From Candidatus Nitrosomarinus catalina (GTDB taxonomy: Archaea > Thermoproteota > Nitrososphaeria > Nitrososphaerales > Nitrosopumilaceae): a stretch of 64,000 nucleotides of DNA. Of this stretch, positions 1 through 7,500 are shown piece after piece. Where the stretch lies: assembly GCF_002156965.1 (NCBI RefSeq), contig NZ_CP021324.1, forward strand, positions 1,252,681 to 1,316,680, written 5' to 3'. Under the pieces are notes generated by a model. It saw only the letters and a program-made list of their open reading frames with translations, did no database searches and was not told the origin of the DNA. The position numbers and the translations under genes were made by a program. Each line of letters starts with the position of its first letter. Positions within the stretch are counted from its first letter, which is position 1.

Positions 1-207
1 CCCATCAATTACTGATACAGTAATGGTTGGAATTACTGCAAAATTATTTTCGTTCTTTACATTTCCTACTACTGTATAGATTCCATTTGAATCAAAATAA
101 CCAAGATATTCATGTAATGGAACAAAAACTTCAGCAAATGTTGGATTAGGGATGAATAGAAGAATAGTGAATAAACCCAACAGTAGAAGAGTTTGTGGCT
201 GAAACAC
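1..207 (-). CDS. Secreted protein, N-terminal part only (runs off the window)
   Basis: Reading the minus strand from a GTG at 207-205 gives an open frame of 69 codons to the window edge. It opens with a hydrophobic stretch ending TFA and continues with a soluble segment (about residues 26-69), so it looks like a signal peptide plus an exported domain. The GTG lies one base after the stop codon of the regulator gene upstream, so the two are probably co-transcribed. A TTG further upstream in frame (234-232) is a weaker start because it would overlap the regulator. The fold cannot be judged from the fragment. The similar opening of other surface proteins in this window suggests a membrane or surface role, which is inference. 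Confidence 0.6.
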   Translation of the reverse strand, partial: MFQPQTLLLLGLFTILLFIPNPTFAEVFVPLHEYLGYFDSNGIYTVVGNVKNENNFAVIPTITVSVIDG

Positions 208-208
208 T

Positions 209-709
209 CTAGAAAGAGTTGATAATGTCTTCAAATCCAGATGTAGATTTTTCAAGTGAACCTGGTCTGTGCTCTTCAACTAACTTGTCTACAAGCTCTC
301 TTACTTTAATATGATATCTTTTTTTCAAATCTACCATTTTAGTTTCAACTAATTCGTCAGCAACAATTTGTGAAAGATAAAGTGAAACGGTTGAAGGGGA
401 TTTTTTAACCTCCTTTACTAATTCTGTAAATTCTAATCCATCTTCTTTAATTAAAGCAAGTAACAAAGCGCGTGGAGTTTCTTTTCTGAGTGCTTTGATG
501 ACAATTGATTCTTCTTCACTAATATTTGGAGAGTAAAACCTGACTTGTCTTGGACCACGCATTACTTTAACGAGGCCACCGTCTTCTAGTTTTTTTAGAT
601 AATGAGACAAAACTCCATTTTTTAATCCAGATGAACGCATAATTTCACGGAATTGGATTCCAGGATTATCATCAATTAGTTCCTGTAATTTTTGAGATCT
701 ATCAATCAT
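209..709 (-). CDS. Double winged-helix transcriptional regulator (ArsR/MarR-like)
   Basis: A 166-residue protein with two winged-helix units in tandem. The first (about residues 5-60) has a recognition helix around 'GVLSHYLKKLEDGGLV' and a wing around 'RQVRFYS'. The second (about 78-140) has 'SPSTVSLYLSQIV' followed by a basic wing. This two-unit layout is common in archaeal regulators. The start overlaps the end of the membrane-protein gene upstream by 8 bases, and a secreted protein gene follows one base after the stop. The three may form one operon in which the regulator controls an envelope function. No effector domain or metal-binding cluster is visible, so the ligand is unknown. The family assignment is secure only at the fold level. 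Confidence 0.75.
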   Translation of the reverse strand: MIDRSQKLQELIDDNPGIQFREIMRSSGLKNGVLSHYLKKLEDGGLVKVMRGPRQVRFYSPNISEEESIVIKALRKETPRALLLALIKEDGLEFTELVKEVKKSPSTVSLYLSQIVADELVETKMVDLKKRYHIKVRELVDKLVEEHRPGSLEKSTSGFEDIINSF

Positions 710-1094
710 TTCTAAAGACTCCTAAAGCCAATAATCCTAATGTAATAAAAGTCAACAAGTGCCCTACTTCATCTAGCGGCAATATTCCAAAATCAAAAAC
801 ATTTGGATAGCTACTATCAACAAGTAAAGCAGATTCTGCACCAATAAAAGTAGTAAATGCAACTGCACTTAGTAGGAGACGTTTTGTTCTTAATCTAAAA
901 TATGCAGATATTGCAAGTGTGGAAATAAACACAGCAAGTGTAATTCCTCCAATATGCAAAAAGATATGGGCTAAATGATATCCATGAAACAGGTGTGGAA
1001 TAATTATTGGAATTGCTAAAATTGCGATTACTCCAGTAACTACAACAGAAAATAAAGTAGATTTTCTTTCAAGTATGTTTTCAGGCTTAAACAA
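702..1094 (-). CDS. Small integral membrane protein, about four helices
   Basis: A 130-residue protein with hydrophobic segments at roughly residues 16-35, 43-63, 73-92 and 105-126. Several His residues lie in or near membrane segments ('HLFHGYHLAHIFLH', 'DEVGHLL'), which could bind metal or haem, but nothing proves it. I do not recognise a named family. Its end overlaps the following regulator gene by 8 bases (ATGATTGA arrangement), so the two are translationally coupled. The regulator may sense or control this membrane protein; that is inferred from coupling alone. Confidence 0.65.
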   Translation of the reverse strand: MFKPENILERKSTLFSVVVTGVIAILAIPIIIPHLFHGYHLAHIFLHIGGITLAVFISTLAISAYFRLRTKRLLLSAVAFTTFIGAESALLVDSSYPNVFDFGILPLDEVGHLLTFITLGLLALGVFRND

Positions 1095-1153
1095 AGTGAT
1101 CAGATGATTAGATTATCTAAATTTAAACACAACTGGTTCAAACTTCGAATAGA

Positions 1154-2719
1154 TTATGACTGAATTGGAATTATTTGTTTTTGAGTCAAAAATTCAAGAA
1201 TTTCAAAAAAAGTTTCATCATTAATTTCGCCATTGATCCACCAACCAGCAATAATTTGTATCCAAGAAGGTATTTTTTCTACTTCAGAAATTTCAGATGA
1301 ATTGTCATGAATCGTAATAATTTCATTTTCAATTAAATAATTAATGGTATCAATTAACTTAGAATCATTAATTTTTCCTTCTGACCACAACTGTATGTCA
1401 TTTGTAACCCAATCAGGAATTGAATCAGAATCAATATTTTTATTTTCATGAATTGCAATAGGAATACTAGTTGTTGCAAATTCATTACCATCCAAATTTT
1501 TAAAATTAAGGTTCACAATTCCTGAAATATTTTCAGGAATAAAAAAATCTGCAACATTATGCTCAGTCTTGGAATCAGTACTGATTCCATTTTGCTTAAA
1601 AATTAATTGATCATTTTGTGTTATAGAAAATTCATAATTTGTGGAAACAGGTTTGTTTTTCAAGAAAATATCAGTTATATCAAAAATAATTTTAGCATTT
1701 GAATTAGATTCAAGGTATTCAGGTTCCCAAGAAACAAGAATTCTAAACTGTCCATTGTCTGTAACTGAACTAATATGAGTATAATCACGATCTGGTGTAA
1801 TTTCGAAATTCATTCCATTTAGATTTGCACTGTTTTTAAAAATATTTACCAATTCCTTTTGATAGATTATAAAATGAACAACACGGCCTTCAGTAAAAAA
1901 ATCATCAACATTAACAATGTCATCTGATAACTTTATGTCATTTACAGACATTGAAAATCCAGATAAAAGTAGTGCACCAAATTCTTTTGGGATTATAATT
2001 TCTTCATGAACAACTGAAGTTTGGTTAATATTTTTTAATGACCATTCAAAAGGCATCGAATAACTAATTTTTTTTAATTTTGGGTCATATTGAAAATTAG
2101 AAATTTCATCATAATATGTCACTACTTTGATATTTTGATTTCCAAAATCTGGATCAACAAAATCATGAGTAGTTGTTTGTGCAATTGAAATTCCTGCATT
2201 GAAAACAAGAGGGGTTTCTAGTTTTTGAGAATATCCATCAGCCGTAATGATACTAATATCTAATTTGTATAGTCCGCCTTCACTAAGTTTTGGACCTTTT
2301 ACGTCAATTAATCTACTTTCTAAACCTAGTAATGAACCAAAAAAATCTTCACCACTGTCTTTTTCTTCAACAATAATTGAATCGGTATCTTCAGATACAA
2401 AATTGAAAACTAGAAAACCATTATCAGCTTTGAATTCTTTTTCAAAAAGAAATTGTTCTCCACGTTCAGATTTTACTAAAAATGTTACATCACGTAATGT
2501 GATTTTAGAATCAAAATCAATTAAAGCGATTGAAATTTGTTGATCATCATTTTCTACATCATCTTTTGTTGAAGATGAAACTTCTACACTTACAAGTTTA
2601 CCATTTAATTCAACTGGTGGAAATATTTCACTTCCTACTCCATGACCATATGCGTCATAAGAAGTAATTACTAACCCTGAAGAAAATATTAAAAGTAAAA
2701 TTAATAATAAAATTTTCAA
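1154..2719 (-). CDS. Secreted surface protein with two C-terminal W-repeats
   Basis: A 521-residue exported protein starting with TTG at 2719. A signal peptide (residues 1-25, ending near AYG) is followed by 'HGVG', an opening shared with the genes at 2961-4676 and 13651-15375. The middle carries the family signature 'YYDEISNFQYD', 'MPFEWS' and 'VVHEEI'. The last 80 residues hold two degenerate copies of a repeat that begins IP-x-W and has 'LWSEGKIND' or 'GWWINGEIND' followed by a hydrophobic helix. Repeats of this type occur in many surface proteins of ammonia-oxidising archaea. Their function is not known and no catalytic site is seen. The 68-residue gene upstream ends one base before the start, so they are co-transcribed. 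Probably an envelope structural or ligand-binding protein. Confidence 0.75.
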   Translation of the reverse strand: MKILLLILLLIFSSGLVITSYDAYGHGVGSEIFPPVELNGKLVSVEVSSSTKDDVENDDQQISIALIDFDSKITLRDVTFLVKSERGEQFLFEKEFKADNGFLVFNFVSEDTDSIIVEEKDSGEDFFGSLLGLESRLIDVKGPKLSEGGLYKLDISIITADGYSQKLETPLVFNAGISIAQTTTHDFVDPDFGNQNIKVVTYYDEISNFQYDPKLKKISYSMPFEWSLKNINQTSVVHEEIIIPKEFGALLLSGFSMSVNDIKLSDDIVNVDDFFTEGRVVHFIIYQKELVNIFKNSANLNGMNFEITPDRDYTHISSVTDNGQFRILVSWEPEYLESNSNAKIIFDITDIFLKNKPVSTNYEFSITQNDQLIFKQNGISTDSKTEHNVADFFIPENISGIVNLNFKNLDGNEFATTSIPIAIHENKNIDSDSIPDWVTNDIQLWSEGKINDSKLIDTINYLIENEIITIHDNSSEISEVEKIPSWIQIIAGWWINGEINDETFFEILEFLTQKQIIPIQS

Positions 2720-2720
2720 T

Positions 2721-2927
2721 CTATGTCCACTTGTTTGGATCTTTCTTTAGAATTTCTTTTCCATCAATTGTAATTGAATTATTTTCTTCAAACACAGTAT
2801 GCCATTTACCATTATCTGGAAAAATTTTATTCATTTCCTCAAACTTTTTGTTGGTTGGAGGTTTGTTCATTAAAGCTCCCCATCTCATATTTGGTACTTT
2901 TGGCATGATATCATTGATGTCTTTCAT
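2721..2927 (-). CDS. Small soluble protein of unknown function (68 aa)
   Basis: A 68-residue hydrophilic protein with no signal peptide or membrane segment. It is rich in Asn, Lys and Pro and ends with 'DPNKWT'. Its stop codon sits one base before the TTG start of the secreted W-repeat protein, and the gene for the paralogous W-repeat protein lies just upstream, so it is sandwiched between two related surface-protein genes on the same strand. An overlapping plus-strand frame exists but is very hydrophobic and lacks context. I do not recognise this protein; real-gene status rests on spacing and plausible composition. Confidence 0.5.
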   Translation of the reverse strand: MKDINDIMPKVPNMRWGALMNKPPTNKKFEEMNKIFPDNGKWHTVFEENNSITIDGKEILKKDPNKWT

Positions 2928-2960
2928 GTTTATCTATCTCAAATTTTATTTAAAAATCTA

Positions 2961-4676
2961 TTATTGAACCCTCAAAATTCCTTCTTTAACTAAGAATTGA
3001 ATTCCTTGAATGAAAGCATCATCATCAATTGTTCCGTCAGCCCACCAGCCTGCATTGTTTTTTACCCAGGATGGAACATCATTTCCAGAACTAGTTCCTT
3101 GTGTGGTATCTGGAATTTTTAAAATATCCTCTTTAACTAGGAATTGAATTCCTTGAATGAAAGCATCATCATCAATTGTTCCGTCAGCCCACCAGCCTGC
3201 ATTGTTTTTAATCCAGGATGGGATTGTTGAAGTTTCTAAAATCACTGATTCTTTAGGAATAGTAGATTTTGTTGTGCCTGGACCTAGTTCAATTATAGTA
3301 GAACCAATGCCAGAATATGTTGGATCATAATCCAATCCAGTTCCATAAACTAGAATATCAAATCTAATTGGTCCATCAGTTGGAATGTAAATATTTTGGA
3401 TGTCAATTCCTTCTGTTGAAACTATTCCTGGATTTACTGAGTCATCGCCATTATATCTTGCAATTTCATTATCAAATTCATCAATAACTACGTAAGTATA
3501 TCTTACATCTTTGATAAGGTCTCTATTTTCATTGAAAAATGTAAACTCAAAAGGTACATCCTGATTTGCGCCATAATTTCCATCCCATGAAATATTTACT
3601 GTTGTAGGAGTTTGTTCATAATTTTGAGTATCTACAAGATAAAATTCAGTTGAACTTCTTTCAGCTTCATCTAGTGGAACTAATTTGAAATCCATTTGAG
3701 GGTTATCAAAATTATTTGGACCTAATTTATTATTGATGTCTACCAATTCATTTTTAGAAATTAAGAAGTGTACAATGTTTGTGTCATCAGAGGTATAAGG
3801 ATCATTGAGTATTGCTCTTTGATCAATTTCTACACCATTGACATAGCCTTTGAATTGTTTACCTTCCCCATATGGTGCAAATGTTTTTGGAACTCTAATT
3901 TCTTCATGTACAACTTGCACTAAATCAACATAGTCTGGACTCCAATCAAATGGCATGTCAAATGAGATTGAATTGTCAGATGTATCAAATGCAAAGTTAT
4001 CTACCTCATCATAGTAAGTTTTTACAACAATTGGTATTTCTTCAGCATTTGCTGTTTTCAAAAAGAAATCTTGTTCTTGTGCAATACTAACAAAAGTTTC
4101 ATAAGTTAATCTCTCAGCTAATACACTTCGAGGACTAGTAGCTGCTTCAATATCTACAGTAATCTTGTAAAGTCCACCTTGAATAAAGATAGGACCAGTC
4201 ATTGATGGTCTTCCACATATGTCTAAATTTTCATCATTACATTCTGCTCCTTGAACAAACAGAGCACCTGGAGCGCTAGCGTGCTCAGAACCACCATAAA
4301 TTGTACAAGTCTCAATTGGATCTTTGTCACATCCAAGTTGTGGTTTAATTTTTACATCTAGTCTTCCATCATTATCATAAAACAAATTTCTTGCTAAAAG
4401 CTCTCCACTTTGCCAAAGTTCAACTCTATATGTGACCTTATCAAGATTCGTGTCAGTTAACGTATCAAAGAAACGAATTTGCATATTTGTTGGATCAAGA
4501 TATCCAACAGTGATATCAGATGGATCTAGTTGTGTTCTTACAGTTACTTCCATATCACCAAAAGTTATTGGTTCAGCTTGATCCCCACCAAGCCCATGTG
4601 CAAATACATCTGGAATAATCGTAGGAATTGTAAAAATTCCAACTACAATAATCAATAATCCAATTTGCTTAAACAA
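2961..4676 (-). CDS. Secreted surface protein with two near-identical W-repeats
   Basis: A 571-residue exported protein with a TTG start. The signal peptide (residues 1-26, ending VFA) is followed by '[10 protein letters not shown]'. It is a paralogue of the 1154-2719 and 13651-15375 products: it shares '[11 protein letters not shown]', 'DMPFDW' and '[10 protein letters not shown]'. Four Cys residues sit in an insert around residues 115-155, possibly two disulfides outside the cell. The C-terminus carries two copies of a repeat with the core '[16 protein letters not shown]', spaced 49 codons apart and almost identical in DNA. There is no membrane anchor after the repeats, so the W-repeats may mediate attachment to the cell wall or to other proteins (inference). 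No enzyme motif is visible. Confidence 0.75.
   Translation of the reverse strand: MFKQIGLLIIVVGIFTIPTIIPDVFAHGLGGDQAEPITFGDMEVTVRTQLDPSDITVGYLDPTNMQIRFFDTLTDTNLDKVTYRVELWQSGELLARNLFYDNDGRLDVKIKPQLGCDKDPIETCTIYGGSEHASAPGALFVQGAECNDENLDICGRPSMTGPIFIQGGLYKITVDIEAATSPRSVLAERLTYETFVSIAQEQDFFLKTANAEEIPIVVKTYYDEVDNFAFDTSDNSISFDMPFDWSPDYVDLVQVVHEEIRVPKTFAPYGEGKQFKGYVNGVEIDQRAILNDPYTSDDTNIVHFLISKNELVDINNKLGPNNFDNPQMDFKLVPLDEAERSSTEFYLVDTQNYEQTPTTVNISWDGNYGANQDVPFEFTFFNENRDLIKDVRYTYVVIDEFDNEIARYNGDDSVNPGIVSTEGIDIQNIYIPTDGPIRFDILVYGTGLDYDPTYSGIGSTIIELGPGTTKSTIPKESVILETSTIPSWIKNNAGWWADGTIDDDAFIQGIQFLVKEDILKIPDTTQGTSSGNDVPSWVKNNAGWWADGTIDDDAFIQGIQFLVKEGILRVQ
2984..3223 (-). repeat. Tandem coding repeat (two W-repeat units, 147-bp period)
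   Basis: Units at about 2984-3076 and 3131-3223 are nearly identical in DNA, with only a few base changes over about 93 bp. They are joined by a divergent linker of about 54 bp. Both encode the IPSW/VPSW...GWWADG module in the 3' end of the surface-protein gene. Such high DNA identity inside a gene points to recent duplication or local gene conversion. Confidence 0.85.
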
Positions 4677-4789
4677 TACGAAAATTTGGCTAATTCCATA
4701 TTTAAAGATGATATCAAACTTCTATGCGTGGTAATCTTTTTGGATAAAATTTGAGTATAATTTTTATTTGTTAGATTAAAACTCCTGGT

Positions 4790-5590
4790 ATGAAATTTTT
4801 ATTAGTTTTATTATTAATTCCACTTTTCACAATTCCTGCATTTGCTGAATCTCAAACTTTATCAACAGATCAAGGTACATTAGATGTCAAATTATCTTAC
4901 GAAGATGTTAAAACTGGTGAATTAACTAAGTTACCAATAGAATTCATTAATCCAATGACACAAAAAACTCAAGTTCATATAGATTATAGAATTACAATTG
5001 CAGAATCTGGTGAAACATTATTTCAAACTCCAAATTTAATTCACACATCTGAAGGAATCATAAACGGATTCAAATTTGAATTTCCAAAAGATGGATTGTA
5101 TAATATTCAGATAGATGCTGAAGGAATATTATTCACTCCAATTCCAAAAGAATCGGTAACGTTTGATATCTTAGTAGGTGAAGCTGCTGCTCAACCATCA
5201 GTTCCATCTAATGAAGAAGGAGGCGGCTGTCTAATTGCAACAGCAGCATACGGCTCAGAACTCGCACCACAAGTTCAGATGCTTAGAGAAATTCGTGACA
5301 ACCAATTGATGAACACCGAATCAGGATCTGCATTTATGACAACATTTAACGAATTGTATTACTCATTTAGTCCAACAATTGCAGACATGGAACGCGAAAG
5401 CCCAGTGTTTAAAGAAATTGTAAAGGCTGGATTGACTCCAATGATTAGCACATTATCCATCATGGAAAGTGCTGAAACTGAAAGCGAAGTCTTGGGACTC
5501 GGACTCTCAGTAATTGCATTGAATCTTGGAATGTACATCGGACTTCCAGCATTTGGAATCGTTAAAGTCATTCAATTAAGAAAAAATTAG
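4790..5590 (+). CDS. Secreted CFI-box protein with short ectodomain
   Basis: A 266-residue protein. The signal peptide (1-19, ending AFA) leads into a beta-rich domain of about 115 residues that shows no known active site, then a linker and the tail domain starting 'GGGCLIATAAYGSE' at about residue 146. This tail is the CFI-box type C-terminal domain seen in many archaeal surface proteins. It has a lone conserved Cys, a central helix-rich part and a final hydrophobic segment ending in basic 'QLRKN', so it probably anchors the protein in the membrane. The tail is nearly identical to that of the copper protein at 12610-13593: one residue differs over about 120. The gene is divergent from the W-repeat gene at 4676, with a 113-bp promoter region between them. 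Confidence 0.8.
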   Translation: MKFLLVLLLIPLFTIPAFAESQTLSTDQGTLDVKLSYEDVKTGELTKLPIEFINPMTQKTQVHIDYRITIAESGETLFQTPNLIHTSEGIINGFKFEFPKDGLYNIQIDAEGILFTPIPKESVTFDILVGEAAAQPSVPSNEEGGGCLIATAAYGSELAPQVQMLREIRDNQLMNTESGSAFMTTFNELYYSFSPTIADMERESPVFKEIVKAGLTPMISTLSIMESAETESEVLGLGLSVIALNLGMYIGLPAFGIVKVIQLRKN

Positions 5591-5743
5591 AAAAAGTTTT
5601 TGATAATCCTAGAGAAGTTTTTATGTATCCATGAGAGTAATCTCTTTATGAAGACTAAAGCAATTGGCTCAATTTTTCTATTATTTACTTTTGTAGCTGG
5701 AATGATTGCAATGTCACCAACAGGTTATGCAGATTATCTTCAT
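5507..5743 (+). repeat. Left arm of a 237-bp perfect inverted repeat
   Basis: Bases 5507-5743 match the reverse complement of 13498-13734 over 237 bp with no difference that I can see. The arm contains the last 28 codons of a CFI-box gene, the spacer with 'TTTTTGATAATCCTAGAGA', and the signal-peptide start of a copper-protein gene. It ends exactly where the remnant gene diverges from the intact one. The two arms enclose about 7.75 kb. Confidence 0.9.
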
Positions 5744-5847
5744 TATTGCATTGAATTTGGGAATGTACATCGGACTTCCAGCATTTGGAATCGTTAAAGT
5801 CATTCAATTAAGAAAAAATTAGAAAAAGTTTTTGATAATCCTAGAGA
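5513..5847 (+). repeat. Pair of 103-bp direct repeats, 232-bp offset
   Basis: Copies at 5513-5615 and 5745-5847 differ at two bases near their left ends (CTTGG versus TTGGG). Each spans the end of a CFI-box frame and the following spacer. The second copy belongs to a collapsed gene and leads into the cupredoxin gene at 5872. Recombination between the copies would remove the remnant. Confidence 0.85.
5648..5822 (+). pseudogene. Deletion remnant of a cupredoxin/CFI-box gene
   Basis: The frame starts as the same signal peptide as the gene at 12610-13593 ('MKTKAIGSIF' to 'YADYLH'). After base 5743 it jumps into the final 25 codons of a CFI-box tail, out of frame, and stops at 5797. The matching tail frame ends at TAG 5820-5822. 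The whole cupredoxin domain, linker and most of the tail are missing. The upstream spacer and probable promoter are intact and identical to those of the full gene. It could still make a peptide of about 50 residues from the ATG at 5648, but this is most likely dead. The simplest history is an internal deletion of a duplicated gene copy. Confidence 0.8.
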
Positions 5848-5871
5848 CATTTTTATGGATCACAAACTCCT

Positions 5872-6753
5872 ATGGGATTAATGAAGACTAAAGCAATAAG
5901 CTCAATCTTTGTACTATTTGCTATCGCAGCAGGTATGGCCTCAATGGCACCAGCTGCTTTTGCAGACCACGCCGAAGTTGCAATTGGTGCAGTAGAGGAA
6001 TCTGGATTCTCACAAGCTTGTGTTGAAACAGGTTGTTACACTCCATTAGTTGCAACAGTTGACGTCGGTGGTGTTGTAACCATGACAAATACTGATCCAA
6101 CAGGAGTTCACACATTTACATCAGGAACTGTTGATGGATTCACTCCATCCCCTGACGGTACATTTGATACAGGTGTACTAATGTCCGGAGATGCATTTGA
6201 ATGGAGTCCAACTGAAGCAGGTACAGTACCATACTATTGTATGCTACATACTTGGATGGTTGGAGAAATCATAGTACAAGAAGTAGCTGCTGAAGAACAT
6301 GCAGACGATCACGGTGATGACAAAGGTCACGATGATATGGTGCATGAAGAAGTCGCAGAAGATGTAGAGTTAATGGTAATGATTTCCGACTCACAAGTAA
6401 TGGGAGGAACTCAAATTGAACTTGAATTCAATGTATTACACCTTAACTACGATTTGACTGCAACTCAAAACGGTGAAGTAGTTTTTGAAGAAAAAGGACT
6501 ACACTCTATGGAACTCATTGCAACGCATCAAATTGATGCATTAGGTTCTGATGAAAATCCAATAGATGTTGAAGTTGTATCTTTAGGAATTGGTGCACCT
6601 GGTGATGAAGATTCATGGACTGGACCTGTAGGTCAAGTTACAACAGCAAAAGTTGTTCCAGAATTTGGTACAATTGCCATGATGGTATTAGCTGTAGCAA
6701 TCATCAGCATCGTAGCAGTAACTGCAAAATCTAGAGTCGTTCCAAGATTTTAG
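5872..6753 (+). CDS. Cupredoxin (plastocyanin-like) with PEFG-type sorting tail
   Basis: A 293-residue exported blue-copper protein. The signal peptide is residues 1-31 (from 5872; an in-frame ATG at 5881 gives MKTK, as in its paralogue, and may be the true start). The cupredoxin domain (about 33-137) carries a full type 1 copper set: His80 ('GVHTFTSG'), then Cys123, His126 and Met129 in 'CMLHTWM'. A His/Asp-rich linker (about 143-165) may bind more metal. A second beta domain follows (165-262). The tail has PEFG, a membrane helix and a terminal Arg-rich end, the layout of archaeosortase-processed PEFG-CTERM proteins. Such copper proteins are thought to carry electrons in ammonia oxidisers, where copper replaces cytochrome c. 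This gene lies downstream of a spacer shared with the CFI-box genes. Confidence 0.9.
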   Translation: MGLMKTKAISSIFVLFAIAAGMASMAPAAFADHAEVAIGAVEESGFSQACVETGCYTPLVATVDVGGVVTMTNTDPTGVHTFTSGTVDGFTPSPDGTFDTGVLMSGDAFEWSPTEAGTVPYYCMLHTWMVGEIIVQEVAAEEHADDHGDDKGHDDMVHEEVAEDVELMVMISDSQVMGGTQIELEFNVLHLNYDLTATQNGEVVFEEKGLHSMELIATHQIDALGSDENPIDVEVVSLGIGAPGDEDSWTGPVGQVTTAKVVPEFGTIAMMVLAVAIISIVAVTAKSRVVPRF

Positions 6754-6767
6754 GAATTCCTCTTTTT

Positions 6768-7421
6768 CTATTTTCTTTTTACTAAAGCAATTATCGCTAA
6801 GATAATTGCAGCAGCAGCAATTGACAATCCAAAAATTGCAAAGTCATATGCTTCACCACCATTAGATGAAGTAGTTGTTTCACCAGATTTTAATTTAGAA
6901 ATATCTTGTTGAAGGGAAGAAATTGCGTTTTTCAAAGCAGAAACATCAGCAGATCCCTCACTTGCTTTTGGAGGAAAATCAAGTACGGATGTACTTTCAA
7001 CATCTTCAACAGGAATTTGTATGTCAACTACTACACCACGAATTTCGCCTTGTAAATCTACAAGATAACTTCCAGTTTTAGTTGGGATTATTGGTGAGAA
7101 ATAATATCCAGGCTTTGGATCAGAATTGATTTCAATATTTTTACTTGCACCACCATACATTGCAGTAGCATCTAAATTTTGAAATGCACTAGTGATGCCC
7201 GTGTAGGTGCCTTCTCTTTCTCCAGGTTCTATAATTTTGAAAACAATAGAATTACGAATTCCTACAACAGGTGGTTCTATACCCCATCCTGCTTCAATTT
7301 TGTATTTTTCAACTTCAACTGTAGTATGAGCATAAGATTGTGTGACCATGCCAAAAGAAATCAATAATGCAAATAGACCTAAAATTACTATCTTCACGAC
7401 TATCATATAGCAAATAGCCAT
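6768..7421 (-). CDS. Exported single-anchor protein beside CopCD
   Basis: A 217-residue protein: N-terminal signal segment (start may be the second Met, at residue 6), then a beta-rich extracellular domain starting 'AHTTVEVEKYKIEAGWG', a short coiled-coil region (about 160-178), and a C-terminal membrane helix with a basic end 'VKRK'. The mature N-terminus would begin with His, as in CopC, although the domain lacks other clear CopC ligands. It is divergent from the CopC-CopD fusion gene at 7501 with a 79-bp shared promoter region, which suggests a role in copper handling (inference). I do not recognise a named family. Confidence 0.65.
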   Translation of the reverse strand: MAICYMIVVKIVILGLFALLISFGMVTQSYAHTTVEVEKYKIEAGWGIEPPVVGIRNSIVFKIIEPGEREGTYTGITSAFQNLDATAMYGGASKNIEINSDPKPGYYFSPIIPTKTGSYLVDLQGEIRGVVVDIQIPVEDVESTSVLDFPPKASEGSADVSALKNAISSLQQDISKLKSGETTTSSNGGEAYDFAIFGLSIAAAAIILAIIALVKRK

Positions 7422-7500
7422 TATTATCTTTACGTGGATTGGTACAAATTTCGAATACTTTGAAAACTGTTTAAATTATCAATTAAGAGTAAATTAGTAA

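Noticed and set aside
2247-2543. Plus-strand 98-aa open frame opposite the surface-protein gene
   Set aside because: Ser-rich low-complexity shadow of the real minus-strand gene with no promoter or neighbour support.
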